Source of the DNA: Chionis minor
Lineage: Eukaryota > Chordata > Aves > Charadriiformes > Chionididae
Direction: 5' to 3'
Assembly: GCA_013398295.1 (NCBI GenBank)
Contig: VZSF01001516.1
Coordinates: 62,001-126,000, forward strand
DNA: 64,000 nucleotides
Notes under the pieces: generated by a model
Databases searched by the model: none
What the model saw: the letters and a program-made list of their open reading frames with translations, nothing else
Told to the model about the DNA's origin: nothing
Translations under genes and position numbers: made by a program
Shown here: piece by piece, positions 48,701 through 60,416 of the stretch
Layout: every line of letters starts with the position of its first letter
Position numbering within the stretch: the stretch's first letter is position 1

Positions 48701-50549
48701 TACGATGATTAAGAACAGAGGCGATACCTTCAGTTTCTCACAGAGGCAAGATTCATCCTCTATTCCAGAATGAACTCCAGCAGTGAGTAGAAAATGGATA
48801 TCTCTTGATCAAGGATACATCCCCTCTGACTTTTCTCATAAGATATTAATAAGAGAGAGGCATTATCACATTCCATTTAACACGTGTGTGGAAGAAGGGG
48901 AAATCTCATAATCATTTAATACCTTCTACAGTAACATCCTTCATCAGCTTTTGCTAATTATGAAGCTGAAGCCATTTCCTATTTTGTTTTCCATTTAAAG
49001 CTGAAGATGAACTTCAGGAGACACAAACAGCAATTTGATTTCTAGGTTTTGCTTTTTTTGTGCTAAGGAATGCCAAGGTAACCTCACTGGGTTTCATTTA
49101 AAAACAAGAGTTCAGAGGAAAAATACCATGGTTTTAGACCACTGTCTCTGTTAGTTTATTAAAATATTAGTCTTGTAGGTGTGTTAAATTGACTTGCCTT
49201 CTGTGGTGTTTAAAAATAGTTGTAAGAATAATGGGTTTCATCAAAAATCATTAACTGGGACGTTACTTTCATTTTTTAACCACAGAACAAAGTGTCACAG
49301 CCAGATTAAACAAGCCAGAAAGCATTTGGAGTGCACACAAACAGCTAGCAAATTTTATATATACCTTAGCCATGGAAAATCCTGAAAGATATTAGCCGTC
49401 TTCTGCTGCAGATTGGTCAGAATCCCCAAGAAAGGTCAGATTGTTCGAAGTGGCTGGTATTTGTACCAGCTGACATGAAAAGGCTCAGTTATTTATAGCG
49501 ATTTGCCTGTGTCCCCACAATGCTAGGGGACTGAATGAGATTGCAGAGATGAAAGGACGTTTCAGTCTAACAACTGCAAATAGCTGTAACTCAGCAAACT
49601 TCTAAATTATGGTATTACCGAGCAGGACAGTTGCCCAGCTTAAGCACAGGTTTTAATCCTTATGGGGGTAACAAGATCGCATAGGATCCCATTTTTTTGG
49701 AGGGAGCGCGTTTTATTTTGATAAAGCTTAACTGTCTGTGTAGTGCAATCCAAACTTTAGGGCTTCCCTTCCAAGTTTTCCTTCTGAGCTGTGGCGTCTT
49801 TATCTGGTTGTGTCAGCTAACCACCGCCATGGGGTTGTTTTTTTTAGCTATAGGACTTGGACAGGGAAAGCAGAAACTGGGGTCATATGAGGAGAGTGGT
49901 GGGACCAGGAAGAAATGTGGATCCGAGTTCATCAGGGTGAATGCTCACCCTTTTGCTGAATATTTGGTAGGCGAGTGACCCACCAGAAATCAAGAGGGAG
50001 GGAAAGAAGACATTTCTGATGAAAAGGAAAACATTGATAACACTTATGGGAAAAGATAAGAGCAGTGACCATGGCCAATAGGAACAAAAGCTCCTGTAAA
50101 CTGGCATGAGACTCCGGGAGGTCTGTCCTGAAGAACGCCAGCCACGGCTTCCAGTTTCACTGGACTGGTCAGGTCAAAGGAGGCAAGGTGATTTCTGCTC
50201 ATCAGCAAAGGAATGAAAGAAATGGAAGGTCAGCCCGAGCAGCAACATGGAAGAAAAGAGGCCCTTTTAGTCAGTTCAACCTCATGGGAAAATTCCCATT
50301 TTGCACCAGAAACAGTAAAGCCGAGAACAGCAGAGCTGTTGTTTCTTTAACGGAGCACTGCGGTTTGATGTGGGATGCCCTTTGCAGCTCGGCTGATCAG
50401 GCCAAATATGAAGGGGGTGTTATCTTCGAACAGCTCATGAGCCTTCCTGGACAGATAGCCTGGAAACAGCCCCAATGACTGGCCCTAATCCTACAGCCTT
50501 CCCTTGCTCAGATAAACTCCCTAGAGCTAGAGGGACGGAGGAAATTACA
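45721..50549. other. Unique non-coding sequence including a CpG-rich cluster
   Basis: No supported gene. Overlapping frames at 46690-47110 (121 and 136 codons, minus) and 47452-47929 (up to 124 codons) are by-products of local GC richness. The 93-codon + frames at 48099-48380 and 49697-49978 are unrecognised. Confidence 0.42.
46780..47050. promoter_or_regulatory. CpG-island-like cluster
   Basis: By hand count about 22 CpG sites lie in roughly 270 GC-rich bases, near 0.8 of expectation, against strong CpG depletion around it. A second patch with CpGs lies at about 47470-47660. No exon, TATA box or start is evident, so a promoter role is inference only. Confidence 0.3.
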
Positions 50550-50608
50550 GATATTCACTCATCTATTTATATTTAGACAAAAGATTAAACAACTTGGAAC
50601 TGCAATGA
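50550..50608 (+). repeat. 59-bp direct repeat, copy 1
   Basis: This segment starts GATATTCACTCATCTATTTA, contains TATTTAGACAAAAGATTAAA and ends CAACTTGGAACTGCAATGA. An identical copy lies at 51238-51296 in the same orientation. The bases immediately outside differ (A/T here, G/G there), so the repeat is exactly 59 bases. It belongs to no element I recognise. Confidence 0.97.
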
Positions 50609-51237
50609 TATGTCCATGGCGCGGCTCCTGCAAACATGTAAGCACCCGCCAAACTTCTCTGCATAGGCTTAACTGGAAATGGACTCGAGATTGTGGAAAT
50701 TTTCCAGCATAATATACTTTTTTAATGAAGGAAAGGTATGACCAAGCTGATTTTTTGTTCAGGGGGAAGTTACAGAAAACCACCATTTTGATGAGAAGAT
50801 CGTATTTTCCCTTCAAAATTCCCGTTGAATTTGTGTTTTTGTAAAACTCTAAACAATTCTGTGGAAGTGAAGTATTGTGACCTTGTTAAGACTGCAGGCA
50901 CGTTAAAACAAATCTTTGCAATGCAACGTTCTGATGCTATCGGAGCAAAATCACTCAGGATTTCCATTTCGCAGGAAATTTCAACTTTTCATGTTCTTTT
51001 TCTGGTCAAGTATGAGGGGGAAAAAAAATCAGAAGATTTTAATAGCCCTGGCTTCCAAGGGAAATTCCAGGTTTCAACAAGCTTTACTAAACACCCCTCA
51101 ACTATTGCCTGGCACTGGCCAGTGCCAAGGTAGGCACCTGAGAAATTTTATGGCATTACCATGTTATCCCATGTTCCCTTCTCCCACTTTCTTTCTTTGA
51201 GTAGACACTTCCTTGCAAATAATGCCCATTTTGTCTG
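50609..51237. other. Spacer between the two 59-bp repeats
   Basis: A 629-base spacer with no recognisable element. It contains overlapping frames of 102 (+, 50825-51133), 94 (+) and 65 (minus) codons that lack recognisable domains. No terminal inverted repeats, poly-A tail or short target duplication bounds the unit. Confidence 0.5.
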
Positions 51238-51296
51238 GATATTCACTCATCTATTTATATTTAGACAAAAGATTAAACAACTTGGAACTGCAATGA
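51238..51296 (+). repeat. 59-bp direct repeat, copy 2
   Basis: Identical to copy 1 at 50550-50608 over 59 bases with no mismatch or gap. The start-to-start distance is 688 bases. Sequences outside both copies are unrelated. Confidence 0.97.
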
Positions 51297-54200
51297 GTGA
51301 GAAGCAGCACCTCTTCTCTTGCTGTGTCCTTCCCCGTGACACGGCGCAGCACAAGCCGCCTTTGAGTGGTCACTTGGAAGTTCTTTGCTTTCCACCCTCG
51401 CCTTATTTTCATCAAGCTAGCTAGACAGAGAGGTAACTTGTGGCTTGATTGTGTACATGGTTTTGAGGGGTAGCTCCAAGAAGCAATTTCTGACCACTGC
51501 TGATGGCTCTAAGAAGGTTTTAAAAAGAATTTTGGTGCTCGAGAAGATATTAGCATTTGGTTTTCAGATAGCGTTTCACGTTATCTCGCGGAAGACTTAC
51601 ACAGACAGGAAGAGTCTTCTTTGCATGACTTTGTGTTGGTAAGATCATTGTTATGGTCTTAGTGTAGTTCCCAGCCTCACTTTTCCTTCACCTTCCCTCC
51701 GGGTCCAAACCCTAGACCAATAGCCTGTGCCTGGTACGCTCCGTATGTGAAAATGAAGAGTGACAAGCCCCAAACCATGGAACACCTTCCCTGGCAGACC
51801 GGTCTTTGCAGGGTAATGGAGAGCTTTCTTTAGGAGGATCTGAAAGGGTGGCATGGATCTCCGCAGGAACACAATCTCATCACAGATGTCCTCAGTTTCT
51901 TCTCCAGATGCCTGGACTTTTAAAATAAAAACACACAGCAAAATTACACTGAAGCAGCAATTCAGAAATCCAATCTAATGACTCAAGTTTGCCCCCAGCC
52001 TCACAAAACGCAAGGCCACAGCAACGCTGTCTTCCCCAAGAAGAGATGAAGGAAGAGACTGGTGACAGATGTTAATTAAGCTGTAAAAATCACCTCTGGA
52101 AAGAGCTCAGAGGCGCAGGGGAGCCTCCCAGTATACATTTCTTTCCTTGGAGCTTACTCCTGAGTCCTACAATTAGCGTGGAGCCTGGCTACGCAGCGCA
52201 CACTGTCAGAGAGGTGGCATTAAGGAGTGCCTGTTTTCTTAGCCTAGTTATTTTCCTCCTTGCTTTCTGCAGTATGTACTTTATGTTAATTGTAGCAATA
52301 CATCTGTCCTCAGAGTTTATCAGATTCGAGGAGATAAGCTATTGCCATCAAAGCCTATTTTGAGCTATGAGCTCCTAAGTAAATCAATGTTACATGAATT
52401 AAGATTGCCTTGAGATTGCCTCTGTAATATTTCAGCTGCCCATATCTGGAAAGAGTTTCTGATCAAAGCTCTTTGTAGAAGACGGCTTTAGGAATTTTTT
52501 TCATGCAGCTTACAAACTCAGTGGCCATTCCGTCTCAAACGAGCTTTAATTACCGGGGCTTTAATGGCAGCGATTTTATGAAGTGAAATGGTTTATACTC
52601 TGGTGATAAGGTCTGCATTGGAGCCAATAAAAAGTAAAGCAGAATTCCACAGCAGGGGATGGATTTTTTTACAGATTTTTAAGGATAATTCTTAGCCTTT
52701 TCCACCGACAGTGAAGAGAGAAAATGTGTTAATGGGCAATTACATCTTATTTACTTTCAGTAGTTTTACCCGTTGCTCCTACCTTTCACTTTGTCATTTT
52801 TATGCACAAATTCAACCACAATTCTGTCCATTTGAATATGAAAAGTGCCAAACATGCTTCCACCTACCACAAAATCGACCTTTTTTAAAGGCCACCTGTA
52901 GAAAATCTTTTCCTTGACTGCAGAGGACAGCTGTCCCCACAACACAAGCCCTACCACAAGCTCCGCACAGCTCGGAGCAATCGGCATTCTGCGCTCACAC
53001 GATGGCCACGACGGAGGATAAATACAGAAGGGCGGTCTTGCATGTCAGAGCCGAAGTAAACATGGGGTAGTGTTGGGGTAGGTGAAGACTGCCAGTACCT
53101 ACAGGAATAACTTAAATCATTCAGTGCTTCTCAGCTCTGGACCTCTAGAAGAATAAATATTTACTACTCTAAATGAAATATGTATGTCATACGAATGCTT
53201 ATTACAGTCTATCTGGAATGGGTTGTGGAAGACTAAAAATTGTGTAATTGTCAAGCGGTTCCTGAACTAGAAGCTTTCCTCCACATCGAAAGGTGTTATT
53301 GGAAGTTCTACCACATGTAGAAGTCTTCCTTGGTCAGACTCGTTCTCATCTGGAAAACTTGGATCTGTCAAAACTGGAAATACCCTTCTCCCTGCAGGCA
53401 GCGGGGTCCAGGGCAGAGCCTCAGAACTGACTCCTCCAGAGCCCAAAGTCCTGTCCTTGCCTTCGCCACCAGCCTGGGGTGTGAAAACGGGTACACGAGT
53501 TGCCATAGTGTCAACATTACATTTGAAGCACGGGCCAAGGCTGTGCTCAAGGCCAAACTTGCCCAAGAAATTCGGTTGCAGGTGCAGATGGGTCCAAAGC
53601 GCAGGAGAGAAGACAAGTTTGACTCTGCCGGCCTGTGACTTCCTCCGCTTGCATGGTGAAATGACTCTAGGAGCTACTACAAAGCAAACAATAAAAACTT
53701 TTTACAGTGTAGTTTTAGTTTGCTTGAAGGAGTGGGTCTGACCTAGTCTCAGCCTGGACAAGCCTCTGTCATGTGAAGGTTGCTTTGATTTATGCCTGCA
53801 CTTGACAGGATCCAGGTGGCCCAAGGAGAGCATTAAGTCGTCCTTGCTCCCCGCTCCAGACGAGCGCCGGGTGTTTCTCAGTTGTACCCAGGTCACTCAA
53901 ACAGCAATATAATGTTGGCCATTCCATAACACTGTAAATCAGGCCACAAACCCCCACATTTGGAACAGTTAATGTCATTGCCTGGGGCAATACCGCAGAC
54001 AGGACTTTATTTGCTTTGAACAAAATTAAAACGAGAAATAAAAATGCTGCTTTTGACAGCAGATTAATTTTAAATAGATGGCGTATTAAATATTGTTTAT
54101 TAGGGCAGTGGGTTAATTATGCAACCTCTTTCCATTGCATCTTGTTTATAGGAATGGGCTGAACCACCCCAGCTTGTTGTGCTTCACATCTGTCGGGGCT

Positions 54201-54823
54201 GGCTTTCATTTTGGCAGAGCAGTTACCCCTCTGCGGTATTTTCATCCACATCACAGTGTTTCTGTCTGTAACGCCATAGTCGCAGACTAACGTTTGCACA
54301 CAACCTTTGGGCCGAGTGGGTTTCTGAAGGTGGGCACTGCAGCTTTCTTTCTATTCGCCACCTTCTCAAGAATTAAAGTTGTTCTAGTGAGGGTAACTAA
54401 TTGTACTCAACAAACACGCTGGTTTACTTCTAGCATGACTTCCTTAACCCTTTTGCTGGTTTGGGCACTTCTGTAATCCACAAATCATCGTGCTTCCATA
54501 AAATGAGTATTTTTTTAACATCCAATAAGAGTCCTGTGGGAAGCTCTTAGCGACAGGCAAGCTACATGTTGATTTTCTTGGTAAATGTGGTCTCGCTTGT
54601 TGGTATCAAAATTTAGTCGATCTATCTGGTCATTGGATTATAAAATTCTCTCTCACAAGACAACAAATGTATCTATTTTAAAAATAACATTAAAGCCGTG
54701 GAAGCCAACAGAAACCTCTGAAAATCATAGGGTTACGGGTCATCTCATTGAACACATATATTTCTAAAAGAGTCTAGAAAGCTTTCCCGGAGTGCCAGGA
54801 GCAGTAACAGCGTGGCTGTGTTT

Positions 54824-54858
54824 ATACACATATGTGTGTGCACATGCACATACACACG
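54824..54858 (+). repeat. Alternating purine-pyrimidine tract
   Basis: TTTATACACATATGTGTGTG followed by CACATGCACATACACACGC is a short, imperfect (CA/TG)n stretch that also folds back on itself. Confidence 0.7.
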
Positions 54859-55136
54859 CTAACATTTTTGACCCTTTTCACCGGGCGCCTCTCTGTTTTA
54901 GGAGCATAAAGTACATTGAAAAAACTTCATTTTCACTGGCTGGAGCTCAGGATATTTGCACAAACCAGCTTGTATCAGAATTTGGCCCTGAATAGCTTTT
55001 TTCCCCCAATGATACATAATAAATCTTCCATCTGAAGGATTTTCAGACAGGCTCCTACTTGACTCAGGAGTAGTATTCATTGCAAAAAATCTTTGATGGA
55101 GAAGGGTTTTTTTCCCATCAGTAAAATGCAGTAGTG

Positions 55137-55157
55137 CTAAAATAATAATAATAAAAA
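55137..55157 (+). repeat. (AAT)n short microsatellite
   Basis: AAAATAATAATAATAAAAAA, a short A-rich trinucleotide run. Confidence 0.8.
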
Positions 55158-58100
55158 AGCAGTTTGTGAGCTCATGTCGCTTTTGGGGAAATTTCATTTC
55201 AAAAAAAGTGATGAAAAAGTTCCAATAATGTTGAAACATCCTAAATTAGCTCCATACTTGAAAAAAAAACCCCAACAGATATATTATTTTCTTTTGAAAT
55301 TGTGTCATTTGTTTTTAAAAATTGATACTTTATTATATATTACTTTAAATTAGAAAACAGCCATGAGTGGAACACAACTTTTAATTTCTACCAAAGCAGA
55401 AGTTTTCCATGTGAAAGAAAGTAAATTTTTCTCTGAAAAGGAATGGTATAACTGCTGGAATCTTCAAATCCCTGTGCAAAGAAATTTCAATTCCCCTCTT
55501 TGTTTTGTTCAGGAGCAAAATTATCAGTGGTGAAAAAGATCCCGAAAAAGAAAACAATGTTTTGATTAATCAAGCAACCCATTTATTTCTCTGAACCCTG
55601 CAGTCTGTTGGGTTCTAACTTCATTGGTTTTGTTTTATTTTACATCCTGTAGCTCATATTTTATGGAAAGATTTCCTCTTCCGATTCAAGATCTGGTGGC
55701 TAAAATTTCAGAGAACACATTGGTCCATTTCCTTCTCTTGACTTCAATATATTTTCTCTTCAGGTTTGCTGTATGAAAATTGTGTGTACAATCTATCAGC
55801 AAGGAGTTGCCCTGTTGATAGATTTAGCCACAAGACTTTCTAAATTTTACAAAAATCAAAATGTGCATTGAAGATGTGACATTTCCTCCAGGGGTCACGA
55901 CCTGTGATTCCTAACCACAATTAAGAATGCTTTATTCACATTTCTTTGCAAAAATTTGCTCTATGCTATACAACAAGTAAGGAATGGTGGGACACAAGCA
56001 AAATGTCCCCAAGTGACCCCTGTCAGAAGCAGCACGCTTATGAAGAGCAACAGCAGGGGAAAGTCCCGAGGACAGCAGACCAAGTGTCATCTGGTTGATC
56101 ACCGTCTTGGTGAAACTACTGGCTACAGTTTTCTGGGGAGAGTCTTATGCTAATTTTTGGTGAATAGGGGGAATAAATAACTGATGATTTCTCTGAGATC
56201 TTGCTACAAGCCAGTAGCCTTCTTCCACGTACAGAAAACTTGTATGACCATGCTAGTGTGGAGCTCCAAAGGTTCCTCCACTAGGAAGAAGCAATAAACA
56301 TTGGCTAGTACATGAGGTAAAGGCTTATTTTTTTCACTCTCTTGGAGACTGATCTCTTAGAGGGAACAAAGGTGGGCGATGTTCATCCAAGGATGCAAAA
56401 GACTTTTTGGAGAAAGCCGCAATGCTTGATCACATAGCTAAGATTGCCCAAACTGCACTGTACAGGAAGGGTTTATGAACAGATGTAGATCTGCTTCCAA
56501 GTTGACGTGACTGAAGACTTTCATCCTGTTATCATGGAAAAAAATCCAAACCAAAAAACAAACAAGAGAGGCTCAGATAAACAACCTTATTAATTGAGGG
56601 CATTTTTATCCCTCAAAGGTGCTTTTCTTCAGGCTCTTGCCAGGTCCTTCAGGGTCTACATCCATTGACTGTGGATGCCTCTCTGTTTCCGAGTGCTATG
56701 CTTACTGAATGATAGCAGTCTTCCTAAAATGTAGAAAAGTAGACAGCCTCCTTCTGGAGCAAAAAAAGGAAAACTTGTCTTGAAAGTATCTCAACCTCCC
56801 CTGGAGGCAGGTGTGGAGTAGTCCTCACCTTCAGTTTTTCCCTCATCTCGAGCAGAGGAAAGAACACTACCACAGGGAAAGACAGCACACAAATGAGGGC
56901 TCTGTGATGAACGAGAAGTCCAGATGTCATGGCCAGCTTGCATCAAATGAAGTTTCTGCTGGTGCTGTCTGAGTGCCTTAAAGTTAGGACACCTTTCTCA
57001 GTCCTTAGAGCTGGATATCAGCAGTTTACAACGGGTTCCTTCAATGTACGTCCCCTTCTTCTACCTCCAGTGCTCTCCTAAATAAATGGGACTGGAGAGA
57101 GGATGAAACTCCACAGCTTGTCACCTCAGAGCGATCCAATTTTCTTTCCCCATGTTTTGAGATGAATAGGGACAAAAGAAAAAAAAATATTTAAAAGCCT
57201 ACATATTTAATCTTGCAAAAATACGATGGCCAGGGAAGCGTCATACGGGCGAGAGCACCAAGAGCAAAGAGGCTGCGGCTGGGACTGCCGTCTGCACTGC
57301 AGTCCGCTCCGCTCCTCCGAGCTGTTCCTTCGTACGATGGCCCGTTTTCCAGCTGCACCTTCCTTTGGCTGTACCAATAAACCCAGACTCTGAGGGGTGA
57401 CATGTTTTTCTGTTTACTGTTTGTTCTCAGTCCTCCCGGCCTTCCCAAAACTACTTCATAGGGAGAATTCCAAGGGCAAAGCATTTGATTTTTCCAAGTA
57501 CTGGAGTTTTCTGTGATCCTGCTCCAGTTTGAAGTGGTGTCAGTGGATGCATTAAAACATTCCCTTTTTTGTGTGCTTTCCCATTCTGCTTTGGCAACAG
57601 ACGGGCTTAAAAAGCAAGAAATATCCTTCCAGTTGTTGTTTTTGGGCACACAATGCAAGCATTGTACGTTTCTTAAATGGAGCAGATTCCAGTTGTTTAC
57701 ACTTCTTCATGTGGCATTGTTAGGCTTAAGCAATTTGTCTGCTGATAGCCCCATATTAGGAGTTCTCATTTGCAGTATAACTGGAAGATATGATCAGAAA
57801 CAGATCCGTGGTAGTCCACACGTCCTTGCCAACTATGTGGAGTGATAGACAGGCTCATAAAGCGTCTACAGGGCGAGCTGAGCCAGGGATGCTTTGCTAG
57901 TCTGAGTGACACTGTTCTGTATGAAGCACGCAGATGTGCGAGATGGCACCTGAAGGGAAGGTAGATAAGGAAAACTACTACGACGGGACTTCCAGCTGCA
58001 TTTTCTTTATTGGACTTTGTAATCTCTGAGCTGAAATGCATTTGACTGCTGTAAGACATAGCAATAATAACAGGAATAGCAATAGTAATAAGCCCTTAAG

Positions 58101-60005
58101 CCACAGGTGTGTTGGTGTTTGTCATCTGCTTTGAACTCTTAATTTCACTTCTTCCTCTGGAGAAGGGCATGCTGCGAACAAGGGCAACTTGATACGGCTT
58201 TCACTTCGGAAAACCTTTCTTGGAGTTTTCCAGTTTCAGGGAGCCGTCTATGAAGCTATGCGTATGGTCTAATTAAAAGCTTATGTGGCTGAGGTAGATA
58301 TGGAAGGGGAGGTTTTATTTGAAAAGAACACTTGATGCATTTTGGCGAGGCTTTTCGCTGAAAGACATTTTGATTTTGATTTGCCGCGTCCCACAAATGT
58401 TTGCACCTTCATGCCGGTCTGCAGACAGGCTGCATCACTTCCTGTTGCCAGCCCTTTCTGACACTGGATCTGTCTTTCTGCCCTCCTATTTACATTTTAT
58501 AAACATAGATTTTGGTTTGCACCAACACGCCTTGCTTGTAACCAGTCCCTGCTCTGCAGCCCATGATGAAGACAGCTCACCTTGAGCTTTCAGGCTCCAG
58601 TTGTTGCCCTTGGTCTGCAGGAAGCCAGGCTGCTGGAGCGCAGCAATCCTTTCTGGGGAAAAAACCCCTCCATGACTTTGGCAAACAGATTTACTTGTTC
58701 AGTTCCATCTTTACAGCTCATTACAAGTGTAAAACCACTTATTTAAAATACAACTGTGGCCTATTGCATTACCATTTACTAAGAAAAAAGTTCTGTTTTC
58801 TGAGCCCTAGCAGAAGTAACATGCATCACCACTCAACATATCAGCTCCTGGTGTCATTCCACATGGAGCTGACACCAGCAGCTATCGCTAGAGCAGCCTG
58901 TCTCTTCCTGTTAGTGTTTGGCTAAATTACAAGGAGTTGGTAACAAGACCTTGTATTGGTCTCTACTGGAATTTTCCATGCTGGGTGTACTCCTCTGCCC
59001 GAATATTTTGGGGAATGCTCTGGCAAAAATAGTTCCATTATTTTGAAGGGAGGAAAAAATAATTTGAACAACTTTAAAACTTTTTTTTGCAGACATTTCA
59101 TGCGGAAGTTTGCAGTGCTGTTTTGCTTTGGGGTAGGAGCTTGAAAATGAGCTGGGGAGCTCACCTGACGACCGGGGTATGGCTTTTTACGGGAGAACTT
59201 TTGAAATCACTGAGCATTGTTGGCTGTACATTCAAGCTGTGCAACCCTTGAGGAAAGCATACTGATCTTGAAGACAGTGGCTTCAACAATCAGACCATGC
59301 ATTTGCAAGTGCTCTTTGAAGCTGACGAAGACCGTTCAAGATGGCATAAGGAACAAGGCATCTTTCACTCCCTCACCGTACCCTACAGCACTGAAGACAA
59401 AATGAAGACGCTGGTGGGTACCCGAGAGAAGCAAGAGGCAGGCTGGGATGTAGCAGCAGCAGAGGGTAAAGACTGGATGGGTTAATAGGTCTTTGGGATG
59501 CCGTTATATCCCCTTCCAAATTTACAGGCCAGTTTTTCCACTTTTGCCTGCCACCTTGCACACTGTCTGACAACTCATTTGTCTCATCCGCCAACAGGGC
59601 TTGCCCACAGAGGAAAATGCTGCATACACACCGACATCAGTTCCTCTCAGCTCAAATGGTAGAGGTACACCTTGCTTCTCTCAGAGTCCAGTCTTGCTGG
59701 TTGGGTAGGGGAAACTCAGTAGGTTTCCACCAGTGGCAAGCCCTGTTTTTTCTGTTTTCTTCTTAAAAAAGTAATCCAAGGGTACTTTGTTAGCAAACGT
59801 TAGAAGAACTGAATTGTAGCCTCTGGCATTTTGGCCTCTAGTGCTATTTGCGAATGATATTGAGGAAATGAATCATGGTTTGTGCTGAAGGAGACTGCTG
59901 CTGGCCAGGCCATTGCCTCACACATCCCAGGAGCTGCAGTGCAGACAGTAAATGAGGTGGGGACCTTGGTGAAGAACACAGGTGATGGTGGCGTTGAGGG
60001 ACCTG

Positions 60006-60031
60006 AATGCCCAACCAGAATGCCCAACCAG
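60006..60031 (+). repeat. Exact tandem duplication, 13-bp unit
   Basis: Two adjacent identical copies of AATGCCCAACCAG, followed by a partial third start (AAT). Confidence 0.95.
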
Positions 60032-60178
60032 AATAACTGTTTTTTCTCCTGGAGTCTGCCAGGGAGCTCTTATGTGATCCTAGTTAAATAACTTAGAGGA
60101 AACTTTCCATATGACCTCACTCATGGTGAATTCCTCCTTTCCTAAATTCCCTTGATACACAGAAGGATCCAGCCTGTC

Positions 60179-60203
60179 AAAAAAACAAAACAAAACAAAA
60201 AAA
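60179..60203 (+). repeat. (AAAAC)n low-complexity tract
   Basis: A7, then CAAAACAAAAC, then A7, then CCCC. It is a short A-rich simple repeat with no retroposed sequence upstream. Confidence 0.85.
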
Positions 60204-60357
60204 CCCCAACAATGGATCTCACCTACACCTGGAACAATGAGGTTTGTATTTGTACATTTCTACTTTTGTCCTATCACAATGCAAGATGTTTAGCTAGTCA
60301 GCCCCTACGTGACTCACATTAGAAAGTGTGACAAGTTTGGACTTAATCCTTTTGGGT

Positions 60358-60416
60358 CTTATCTCACAGGGATGTTGTAAAGATTAACTGATGCTTGTGG
60401 AACATTCTCAAACTCT
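60358..60416 (+). mobile_element. MIR-like ancient SINE fragment
   Basis: CTTATCTCACAGGGATGTTG, TAAAGATTAACTGATGCTTG and TGGAACATTCTCAAACTC parallel the MIR/CORE-SINE 3' region (CTACCTCACAGGGTTGTTG, TGAGGATTAA, TGTTTGTAAAGCGCTTTGA). Only this part is recognisable. Confidence 0.5.

Larger units (their letters stand above)
51297..60357. other. Unique non-coding sequence
   Basis: About 9 kb with no supported gene, RNA or strong repeat. The longest frames (155 codons at 57191-57658, minus; 120 at 58563-58925, +; 113 at 54898-55239, minus) are unrecognised. The minus frame at 51651-51941 is discussed as a possible exon in the findings. The part near 53930-54125 is AT-rich, with words such as GATTAATTTTAAATAG and GGGTTAATTATGCAA that look like regulatory DNA in composition only. 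Confidence 0.42.

Noticed and set aside
58911..59405. Possible processed pseudogene from frames on both strands
   Set aside because: The translations break often, no parent protein is recognised, and there is no poly-A tail or target duplication.
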